A DNA stretch of 21,276 nucleotides from Polyrhizophydium stewartii (Eukaryota > Chytridiomycota > Chytridiomycetes > Rhizophydiales), in assembly GCA_027604665.1 (NCBI GenBank), contig JADGIZ010000176.1, positions 1 through 21,276 of the forward strand. The letters run 5' to 3'. Below are positions 12,901 through 19,018 of this stretch, in pieces (the first letter of the stretch is position 1; each line of letters begins with the position of its first letter). The notes under the pieces were generated by a model, which had not been told where the DNA came from, did not search any database, and was given only the letters and a program-made list of their open reading frames with translations. The position numbers were made by a program, and so were the translations under genes.

Positions 12901-15457
12901 CGGCACGATTCCCGAGTCGATTGGCGAGCTGAAGAACCTCTCGGAGCTTTGGCTGTACGAGAACGAGCTGACGGGACCCATCCCCGAGAGCTTTGGCCGC
13001 CTCACTGCCCTGACCAAGCTCAACTGCTCGGACAACAAGCTCAGCGGCACGATTCCAGCGTCGATTGGATCGCTCACGAGCCTGACCGTCCTCAACCTTT
13101 CCAACAACCAGCTCAGCGGCGCGATCCCGGCGTCCTTCTGCAATCTTTTGCAGGTGTTTGACTTTTGTCTCCAGGGCAACAAGCTTTCGGGCCATATCCC
13201 GGCCGAGATTGGCAACCTGAAGGCGCTTTCGCGGCTGTGAGCGCTCCGCGTTGTCGGTGACATTTTGGGCGTCGCAGCGTCCGGCTGACTCGCAACCTGA
13301 ACAGGATGCTGATGGAGAACAAGCTTTCTGGTCCGATCCCGCTCTCGATCGCCTCGCTGCCCAGCCTGCGCATCCTGTGAGCAGCTTGTTTGATCGACAC
13401 TGCCCGCGACACCTGCCGATGATGTGCTTACAATTGCCGCAGTACGCTCAGCGACAACCTTCTGTCGGGCGCGATCCCCAAGGAGCTCGGCGAGTTGCCC
13501 TCGCTTGCTGAGCTGTAAGCTGTGTAGAGCATGGGCTGTACCTACCAGCGAGACGATACAGTGCTGATGCGTACTCGTCCCCCCCCCCAAACCAGCTGGC
13601 TGCGGCGCAACAAGCTCACTGGCCCCATCCCCCCGGAGCTCGGCTCTCTCCGCAAGCTCACTGTGCTGTGAGTGGAGGCGTGCTGCGGCCCCTCTCCCAT
13701 GTCCCGGGCTGCTAACGCATGCGCGCGCATCAGTGAGATCTCAGAGAACAACATCAGCGGCCCGATCCCGGCCGAGATCGGCAATCTCTCGGAACTGTAC
13801 AAGCTGTGGGTTTATCACCTTCCTTTTAAGCGCTGGACCGTCGCTCATCAAGCCGTGTGGCTGACCTTTGTTGCAGCGGGCTCAACAACAACGACCTCTC
13901 TGGCCCGATTCCGCCCGAGATTGGCCGCCTGGAGAAGCTCGTTGAGCTTTGGCTGTACGACAACCACCTCACGGGAACCATTCCGGACGAGATTGCCAAT
14001 CTGCAGGGTCTCTTGCGCCTGTGAGTGCACTGCTTTTCTCGCGCGGCGCACCGAGATGAGGATGTACTGACCCCGCAGCAGCAACGTCGCGGGAAACCAG
14101 CTCGCGGGCGAGATCCCCGCCTCTCTCAGCCGTCTCTCCAACCTGACTGTTCTGTGAGTGCTTTTACTGGGTGTATCTGCCGCAAGCGCGATTCATGGTG
14201 TCAAGTGCTTATGCGGTGCTGGTGCGCAGGTGCCTGAACAGCAACAAGTTTGTGGGCCAGATCCCCGAGGCCCTCTTTGGACTGCAGAAACTTGAGTACC
14301 TGTGAGTCCCGCTTCCCTTTGGCTCACTCTCCGCAAGCCACTTGTGCTGTCACTGACTGGCGGGGTTTCTTTATAGCCGCCTGTTTGGCAACCAGCTCTC
14401 GGGCACGATTCCGCGCAGCTTTGGCCGCCTCACGCGCCTCACCGAGCTGTGGGTTGCCGATGCGCGTCGCAAAGTTGAATCCCGACCCTGGCTGACGCTG
14501 TTGCTTTGATCGCAGCGACCTCGACAACAACCTCTTCACCGGCGAGCTGCCTGCCGAGTTTGGCGAGATGCGCATGCTTGTCAAGCTGTGCGTGTCTCCT
14601 GATTCGCTTGGATGCGCTGCCGACGAGCTGACCCATGCCGCTCTCTCGCTCCAGCTGGATTCGCGGCAACAAGCTGTCGGGCCGCATTCCCGAGTCGCTC
14701 GGGTCGCTCAAGAACCTGCAGGAACTGTGAGTCGTCGAGCGTGCTCCAATGGAGCGGCCCGGCTCGAGGACGCAGTCTCGTTCCGCATTGCTGACACTCC
14801 TCACTGCGAAACAGCTGGCTGAGCAAGAACGAGCTCACCGGAACGATTCCCGAGCGGCTGCTTGCTCTCAAGACGCTCACGAAGCTGTGAGTTGACTTGA
14901 GCCTTTATGCCGAGGTGCCACGCCCATGCTGACTTGGCCGTTTGTGCAGCGATCTGTCGGGCAACAAGCTCTCGGGCATGCTGCCCGCCTCCCTCGGATC
15001 GCTCACGGCCCTGACCAAGCTGTGCGTCTCCCAGAGAGTGGTTTTGTCTTGGCGCGGCCCGCGCTGACCCTGCCCGTCGCGCAGTGCGCTCGACAGGAAC
15101 CAGTTCGAGGGCCCGATCCCCGTCTCGTTGGCGAACCTTGTCAACCTGACCGAGTTGTAAGACGATTTGCGCGCTCGTCGCCTCCAGCCATGGCGTCGCT
15201 GACCAGGTTTTGCCCGCAGGACGCTCAACGACAATCAGCTCAGCGGCACGGTCCCCCGCGAGCTGTCCAAGCTCACGAAGCTCGAGAAGCTGTGAGTCTC
15301 GTTGCACGCTGGCGCTGACGTGAGTGCGAGCGACTGCTGACGGCTGCCGGTGCGCAGTTCCGTCGCAAACAACAAGCTGCGCGGATCGCTGCCCAAGACT
15401 CTCTCCAAGTTTGCCGTCGGCAAGCAGACCCCGCGCCGCTTCTTGGGCATCTTCTGA
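1..15457 (+). CDS. Giant multi-exon leucine-rich-repeat protein, 5' partial
   Basis: This gene was reconstructed by splicing 76 exons with GT donors and AG acceptors. All junctions are phase 2, and the frame stays open from the left edge to TGA 15455-15457. In-window coding length is about 9.6 kb, or roughly 3,200 residues. Order: Ala/Pro-rich N-terminal region (about 248 residues), 122 tandem LRRs of exactly 24 residues, then a short basic tail ending RRFLGIF. The repeat reads roughly LxxLxLxxNxLxGxIPxxIGxL, the plant-type LRR subclass, which forms a solenoid that usually binds proteins or peptides. No kinase, transmembrane helix or GPI-like tail follows the repeats. Any signal peptide lies off the window, so location is unknown. 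NLT/NMT-type sequons recur inside repeats and could be glycosylated if the protein is secreted. Family assignment is firm. Function, partner and start codon are unknown. Exon coordinates are given in the sub-features. Confidence 0.93.
1019..1404 (+). other. LRR gene: first three single-repeat exons
   Basis: Exons are 1019-1090, 1172-1243 and 1333-1404, each 72 nt. The intron before the first exon is 945-1018 (donor GTATGT, acceptor TGCAG). It joins CT|C to give ...VALRLVSQGLTG, so the first LRR begins exactly at the exon boundary. The later donors are GTGGGT and GTGCGT. Confidence 0.88.
1479..2702 (+). other. LRR gene: 17-repeat exon without introns
   Basis: A single exon of 1224 nt (17 x 72) begins after acceptor TGCAG at 1478 and ends at donor GTGCGT at 2703. 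It reads as seventeen uninterrupted 24-residue LRRs, several with the ELWLY-N-QL-G-P-I-P pattern. Its repeats are in the same register as the one-repeat exons, so it equals seventeen exons with every intervening intron absent. Part of it (2149-2462) is nearly identical to part of the second long exon. Confidence 0.93.
2149..2462 (+). repeat. Segment shared by the two long LRR exons, copy 1
   Basis: This 314-nt stretch of the 17-repeat exon aligns without gaps to 12179-12492. By eye there are about a dozen mismatches, clustered near positions 2371-2410. It encodes a little over four LRRs, including the motif AEICNLSKATKFGLYNNRI, which is unusual among the other repeats. Both copies lie in intron-free exons. 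Confidence 0.9.
2775..5457 (+). other. LRR gene: exon array A (mostly one LRR per exon)
   Basis: Exons: 2775-2846, 2917-2988, 3060-3131, 3203-3274, 3339-3410, 3488-3559, 3628-3699, 3778-3849, 3916-3987, 4067-4138, 4207-4278, 4366-4437, 4520-4591, 4674-4745, 4823-4894, 4993-5064, 5146-5217 (72 nt each) and 5314-5457 (144 nt, two repeats). Introns run 64-98 nt, nearly all with CTGAC, CTAAC or TTGAC upstream of the acceptor. Donors vary (GTGAGT, GTGCGT, GTAGGT, GTAATG, GTTAGT). Acceptors include the less usual AAAG (3202) and CTAG (4992). Every spliced junction restores one 24-residue register. Confidence 0.88.
5539..8815 (+). other. LRR gene: exon array B (mostly one LRR per exon)
   Basis: Exons: 5539-5610, 5702-5773, 5851-5922, 6016-6087, 6165-6236, 6307-6378, 6452-6523, 6589-6732 (two repeats), 6830-6901, 6974-7045, 7132-7203, 7278-7349, 7411-7482, 7552-7623, 7697-7768, 7836-7907, 7994-8065, 8139-8210, 8300-8371, 8436-8507, 8599-8670, 8744-8815. 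The exon ending at 7045 has the atypical donor GTCCGT. It gives a Cys (TG|C) where other junctions give Leu, Ile or Phe, and it is chosen because it preserves the 72-nt length. The acceptor at 5701 follows a long T run. Confidence 0.87.
8555..9270 (+). repeat. Internal direct duplication, copy 1 (exons plus introns)
   Basis: This 716-nt block matches 11013-11724 almost base for base. It covers the 3' end of one intron, two single-repeat exons, two complete introns and the five-repeat exon. The 95-nt intron at 8816-8910 looks identical to the one at 11270-11364. By eye I see about seven exonic substitutions and a few intronic changes, including a 1-nt T-run indel and a net 3-nt difference in the intron starting at 8671. 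This copy ends in a donor (GTGGGT). Confidence 0.93.
8911..10967 (+). other. LRR gene: five-repeat exon and exon array C
   Basis: Exon 8911-9270 is 360 nt (five LRRs, no introns). Single-repeat exons follow: 9343-9414, 9489-9560, 9639-9710, 9781-9852, 9927-9998, 10093-10164, 10239-10310, 10381-10452, 10515-10586. Then come 10692-10835 (two repeats) and 10896-10967. Donors include GTGGGT, GTATGT, GTATGA and GTAAGG. The introns at 10587-10691 (105 nt) and 10836-10895 (60 nt) are the longest and shortest in the LRR region. Confidence 0.88.
11013..11724 (+). repeat. Internal direct duplication, copy 2 (exons plus introns)
   Basis: This is the partner of 8555-9270. Similarity stops exactly at the repeat boundary (AAGCT), where copy 1 enters an intron while this copy continues as uninterrupted coding sequence into the rest of the 26-repeat exon. 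Confidence 0.93.
11056..13236 (+). other. LRR gene: two short exons and the 26-repeat exon
   Basis: Exons 11056-11127 and 11198-11269 hold one LRR each. Exon 11365-13236 is 1872 nt, exactly 26 x 72, with no intron. Its first five repeats are a near-copy of the exon at 8911-9270. Its middle (12179-12492) is a near-copy of 2149-2462 in the 17-repeat exon. The 3' donor is GTGAGC at 13237. Confidence 0.92.
12179..12492 (+). repeat. Segment shared by the two long LRR exons, copy 2
   Basis: Gap-free partner of 2149-2462, about 10 kb downstream in the same orientation and the same LRR register. Flanking repeats diverge abruptly on both sides, as expected for a short duplication or gene-conversion tract. 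Confidence 0.9.
13305..15457 (+). other. LRR gene: exon array D and terminal exon
   Basis: Exons: 13305-13376, 13443-13514, 13596-13667, 13734-13805, 13877-14020 (two repeats), 14082-14153, 14230-14301, 14377-14448, 14516-14587, 14655-14726, 14815-14886, 14950-15021, 15085-15156, 15220-15291, and terminal 15358-15457. The terminal exon carries an incomplete repeat (NNKLRGSLP) and a basic tail (KQTPRRF) before TGA. The acceptor near 14078 is a tandem GCAGCAG, and the second AG was used because it keeps 72 nt. Confidence 0.88.
14075..14082 (+). promoter_or_regulatory. Tandem NAGNAG splice acceptor
   Basis: The intron ends in GCAGCAG followed by CAACGTC. Splicing after the second AG (14081) gives the standard 72-nt exon. 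Splicing after the first AG (14078) gives 75 nt and adds one serine at the repeat's start. Both are in frame. Confidence 0.6.
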
Positions 15458-15605
15458 AGGAACGGCGCCTTCTCGACGGCAACCTCGCCGGCAACATCGC
15501 CGGCAAAACCAAAAAAAAAAACTCCCCAAAAGAACAACATCAGCAACGTCATCCTTGTCGCTCCTCTCGTCTGTGAACCATTCATGTCGTTTCACCTCTT
15601 CCAAA
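15458..15605 (+). other. Intergenic spacer between LRR and ankyrin genes
   Basis: Only 148 bp separate the LRR stop from the ankyrin ATG. It holds a short repeated GCCGGCAA motif, an A run near 15509-15519 and a pyrimidine-rich stretch. No AATAAA is visible. An ATG at 15584, out of frame with the ankyrin gene and in weak context (T at -3), opens a long overlapping frame. Confidence 0.6.
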
Positions 15606-15748
15606 ATGAATCCCCTCTGTCAGTTGACTCACCTGCGGCGCAACGGGACGTCGGAGCACGGCCTGAACCTTTCCCAGCAAATTACGTCCGAGACGATGCC
15701 CCCGCCCGCCGCGCCCGCCGCGCACGGCCGCAGCGGCAGCAACGGCAG

Positions 15749-15779
<31 letters not shown>

Positions 15780-17516
15780 AGCAGCAACGGCGACGGCGGC
15801 GTCAAGACCCTCCCCACCAAGAGCGCCGCCCGCCGCGCCGCCCGGGCCGCCAAGGGCCGTCGCGGCGCCGCAGACAGCGACACTGCCGCCGCCTCCGCCG
15901 CCTCCAACACCACCACCGTGCGGCCGCCGCCCGATGGGCCCGACGAGGCCGAGGCGTGGGCGCTGCTGGACGCGGCCAACTTCCGCCCGGACCCGCAGTG
16001 GGACGACTCGTCGTCGCCGCTGATGGCGGCTGCGTCGATCGGGCTGATGCCAGCCGTGCGGCTGCTGCTTCGCGCGCTCGGCGACACGGACGGAGACAGC
16101 GCGAACGGCGGAGCTCGCGGCGACCAGGGTGCGGGGGCGCGCGTGCGCGAGCGGGTCAATGCTCGCAACCGCTTCGGCACGGCGCCGCTGGTGCGCGCGG
16201 CGCGCCAGGGCCACACGGACGTGGTGCGGCTGCTGCTGCCGCTCGTCGACGACGTCAACCACGCCAACGAGTTTGGCGCCACGGCCTTGCTGCTCGCGTG
16301 CGGCAATGGCCACGACGAGATGGTGCTGCTGCTGCTGCGCCAGCCGGGCATCGACGTCAACAAGAGCAACGGACACGGCTTCACGCCGCTGATGCGCGCC
16401 TGCGGCAAGGGCTTTGTGGCCATCGTCGATGCGCTGATCTCCGCCGGCGCCGGCCCCGACTGCCCGATCCCGCTGCGCGCCGACGCACAGAACGAGTATG
16501 GCGCCAGCGCTCTGATGCTTGCCGTCGACGGCGGCCACATTGAGTGTGTGCAGCGTCTGCTCGACTCTCGTCTTGCGCTGCGCGAGGGCTGCGTCGGCGA
16601 GGGCGGCCATACGGCGCTTACGATTGCTGCGAGCAAGTCGCTCGCCGCCATTGCCCGCCTCATCTTGCCGAGGCTCGCGCCTGCAGATCTCAACCATCGG
16701 ACGGCCTCGGGTCGCTGCGCGCTCGACTTTGCCGCCGGCCGCGGATGCACCGAGCTCGTCCAGCTGCTTTTGGGCCTGCCTGGCGTCGAGTCTAACTGCC
16801 TCAACGGTCGCGGCATGTCGCCGCTCATGCTGGCCAGCGACGCCGGCCATGTCGACGTGGTGCGCGCGCTGCTTGCTGCCGATCCGCGGCCCGACCCGGA
16901 CTTGGTGTGCACGCATGGCGGGAACACGGCGTTGCTTCTTGCCGTCATCGGCGGGCATGACGAGATTGTCGCCATGCTGGCGCCGCTGTGCAACCTGGAT
17001 CTGGCCAACGAAAAAGGCGACACGGCGCTGATGGTGGCCGCACGCCGTGGCAACGCTGCCGTCGTGGGGCGCCTTGTTTCCGCCGGCGCCACCATCCACT
17101 TGGCCAACAATCTAGGCGAGACTGCACTGCTTGCCGCAGTGCAGGCGCACTCTGCTGCGGCCGTGCACGCGATGGTTGCTTCTGGCCGTGTCGGCGAGGC
17201 GGCGAACCGCGCCAACACGTACGGCGTGTCGCCGCTGAAGCTGGCATGCGAGGACGGATGCGCCGACATTGTGCGTGCGTTGCTCTCGCTGCCCGAGACG
17301 GATGTCAACACGGTCAACTGGTGGCGCGAGACGCCCGCGATGCTCGCCGCGCGCGGCGGTCACATGGACTGCCTGCAGGCGCTGCTGCAGGCGCGACCGG
17401 GCGGCGTGCGGCTCGACCAGTGCAACGTCGACCGCATCACGGCGCTCGGCTTTGCGCTTGAGAACGGCTTTGACGACATCGCCGCGCTGCTGCGCGCGAG
17501 CGGCGCGCTGCGATGA
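15606..17516 (+). CDS. Ankyrin-repeat protein, single exon
   Basis: The product is 636 residues from the ATG at 15606, chosen because CCAAAATGA is a good eukaryotic start context (A at -3). An alternative in-frame ATG at 15696 would give 606. Residues about 40-65 are a Gly/Ser run and 71-88 are basic (KSAARRAARAAKGRRG, possibly a nuclear signal). From about residue 135 to the end I count 14 ankyrin repeats by their G-x-TPL-x-x-A and (V)RLLL motifs, for example GTAPLVRAARQGH, GATALLLACGNGH, GDTALMVAARRGN and RETPAMLAARGGH. Ankyrin stacks are protein-binding scaffolds. There is no catalytic or membrane segment. The upstream frame is open past the ATG, so a longer N-terminus is not excluded by stops, but it would overlap the LRR terminal exon. 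Function is unknown. Confidence 0.9.
15736..15790 (+). repeat. GGC/AGC trinucleotide-rich tract (Gly/Ser run)
   Basis: A short imperfect run of GGC and AGC codons encodes the Gly/Ser linker at the start of the ankyrin protein. It is a likely site of length variation and a flexible linker rather than a folded domain. Confidence 0.75.
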
Positions 17517-17630
17517 CTTGCCTCGATGCGGCAAAATGAAGGCCCTGTCAGGCTGAAATCAGCCGTCTTTTTTGCCAACGGACTTGCTCTGACCCTGTCG
17601 GCGACGCCTCCCCACGAAACTGCAGCGCCC
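17517..17630 (+). other. Intergenic spacer between ankyrin and BAG genes
   Basis: The 114 bp hold a seven-codon frame ATG 17536 to TGA 17556, a small inverted repeat at 17551-17564 followed by a T run, and a CTGAC...CTGCAG acceptor-like string. The last ends five bases before the BAG ATG. If the transcript starts upstream, that string could end a 5' UTR intron, but I see no convincing donor. Confidence 0.5.
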
Positions 17631-18806
17631 ATGTCGCTCGTCGTCACCTTCCGCGGCCGGCGCCACGAGGTCTTGTTCGAGGACGAGTTTGAGCAGCTCG
17701 GCGGCGAGTGGACCGACCTCGTGACGCTGCGGCAGCTGCGCGACCGGCTCTCGGCGCAGATGGGCGTGAACGCAGACCACATCAAGTTGGCACATGCGGG
17801 CGGTAAGCACCCGCCTCACGGCTCGCACGGCCAGCGGCGGCGGCACCACGGCCAGGAACATTCGCAGCACCACGGCCAGCCGCCCGCTTCTCCAACCGCT
17901 TCCGCCTCGCGCCATACGCCGTATCCGCAGCAGCGCCCGGCCGCCGCCGCCGCTGCCGCCGCTGCCGCCGGCTCGCCGGCGTCGTCGGGCTCGCTGCCCA
18001 GGAAAAGCTCTTGGTCCAAGCTGGTCAGCTTCCTCGGGCAGGGCGTCAGCGCCGTGTCGGAGATGCTCGACCCGCAGAAGAGCGAACAAGGCTCGTGGGG
18101 TACATGTCGCCGCCGCCGCCTCCAGCCGCCCGAAGCCGCCGCCGCCGCCGCTGCAAGCGCCCAACGGCTGTCGCCCCGCCGTGCGATGCTTGGGTGCCGC
18201 TGCTGACGACGAGATGCCCCGCCCGCCCGCGCAGTTGTCATGCTCGACCTCGACGCCCCACTGTCCTTCTTTGGCATCGACTCGGGCTCCAAAATCATGA
18301 TGCTCGTCGACACCCGGCCGCAGGATAAGTGGGGTCCGCATCAGTCGCAACCGTCGCAGCAGCAACCGTCGCATGGCCACACGCAACAACAGCATCCGTC
18401 GCACCAGCAACAGCCGCAACAGCACCACCAGCCGCCGCAGCCGCAGCTCACGCCCGAGCAGAGGCTGATCCAGCGCCTCGACGACCAGCTGATCCACACA
18501 GAGACCGTCATCGTGCCCATGCTCGAGGTGTACCAGCGCAACGTCGAGGCGTTCACGAGCCCGGACCGCGCGGACCGGCCGCAGCCGACGCTGACACAGA
18601 AGCAGATCAAGGACGAACACGCCAAGATTACCGAGCTGCTGCTCCAGAGCCTGCTCAAGGTTGATGGCGTCGAGTGCGAGTCGGACATGGTCGACGCGCG
18701 TGCAAAGCGGCGCGAGGCAGTGCGCTTCATCCAGGGCCGGCTGGACATTGCCGATGCGCTCAAGGAGCGGTTCAATCATTCCATTAAAGAGCTGGGGTCG
18801 CTTTAG
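17631..18806 (+). CDS. BAG-domain co-chaperone with N-terminal ubiquitin-like domain
   Basis: Exons are 17631-17802 and 18235-18806, with a phase-1 intron at 17803-18234 (donor GTAAGC, branch CTGCTGACGA, acceptor GCGCAG), giving 247 residues. Residues 1-84 form a ubiquitin-like fold: the spliced join reads IKLAHAG|VVMLDLDAPLSFFGI, then DSGSKIMML. Residues about 95-128 are Gln/His/Pro-rich. Residues about 129-232 form the BAG helical bundle, with LLLQSLLKVDGVECESD and AKRREAVRFIQGRLD matching the part that contacts the Hsp70 ATPase domain. BAG proteins act as nucleotide-exchange factors for Hsp70, and this one is predicted cytosolic since no membrane segment is seen. The start at 17631 begins the ubiquitin-like strand; an in-frame ATG at 17526 would add 35 residues. 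A second donor at 18100 would lengthen the product to 346 residues. Confidence 0.88.
17803..18234 (+). other. BAG gene intron with in-frame alternative donor
   Basis: Two phase-1 donors share the acceptor at 18234. GTAAGC at 17803 gives a 432-nt intron. GTACAT at 18100 gives a 135-nt intron and retains 297 nt (99 codons) without a stop. The retained part encodes a His/Gln/Pro and poly-Ala run, then the more protein-like SWSKLVSFLGQGVSAV. Splicing at 17803 best restores the ubiquitin-like consensus. The alternative would put the insert in the turn between two strands. Confidence 0.6.
17940..17972 (+). repeat. GCC-rich triplet tract
   Basis: This run of GCC/GCT triplets reads as ten alanines in the frame of the preceding BAG exon. 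It lies within the long intron, or in the insert if the 18100 donor is used. Confidence 0.75.
18338..18450 (+). repeat. CAG/CAA/CAC-rich tract (Gln/His linker)
   Basis: Imperfect CAG, CAA, CAC and CCG triplets encode the Gln/His/Pro-rich linker between the ubiquitin-like and BAG domains. It is low complexity and probably length-variable. Confidence 0.75.
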
Positions 18807-19018
18807 GCCGTGCCTCTGTTGAATCGTCGTCGTCGCCGTCGCCCTGGTTTCTGGCGACGAGCGTGACGCAGATCGACCCCCTGATATCGCACATGCAGCT
18901 TCGTGCAATCCTGGATTGGTGTTTCTGTGAGCTGCGCGGTGCGTCTGTTCGGGAGGCGACTGCCTGCGCTTTGGCAGATCGCGTGCCAAGTCGCTCTTGC
19001 GGCCCGTCTCCAGCAGAT
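18807..19018. other. Convergent intergenic region
   Basis: The BAG gene (+) and the membrane-protein pseudogene (-) end facing each other across 212 bp, which must hold both 3' ends. I see a short CGT/CGC-rich stretch just after the BAG stop. No recognisable gene or polyadenylation hexamer stands out. Confidence 0.5.

Noticed and set aside
11270..13240. Reading the 656-codon frame from ATG 11336 or earlier as a separate intronless gene
   Set aside because: The part before 11365 is an intron identical to the one at 8816-8910. The downstream donor at 13237 and the shared register show that it is one exon of the large gene.
11791..13590. 599-codon open frame on the minus strand
   Set aside because: It is antisense to the 26-repeat LRR exon and shows a 24-residue periodic pattern that mirrors the sense repeats. 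Strong third-position G/C and few stop-complement codons create it.
1..15457. The regular short-repeat pattern as a CRISPR array or satellite
   Set aside because: The periodic 72-nt units encode LRRs in one frame and the intervening sequences are introns with donors, branch points and acceptors.
15582..17317. Minus-strand frames of 505 and 562 codons
   Set aside because: Both lie antisense to the ankyrin gene in GC-rich sequence. They have low-complexity composition and no domain-like motif, while the sense frame has clear ankyrin repeats.
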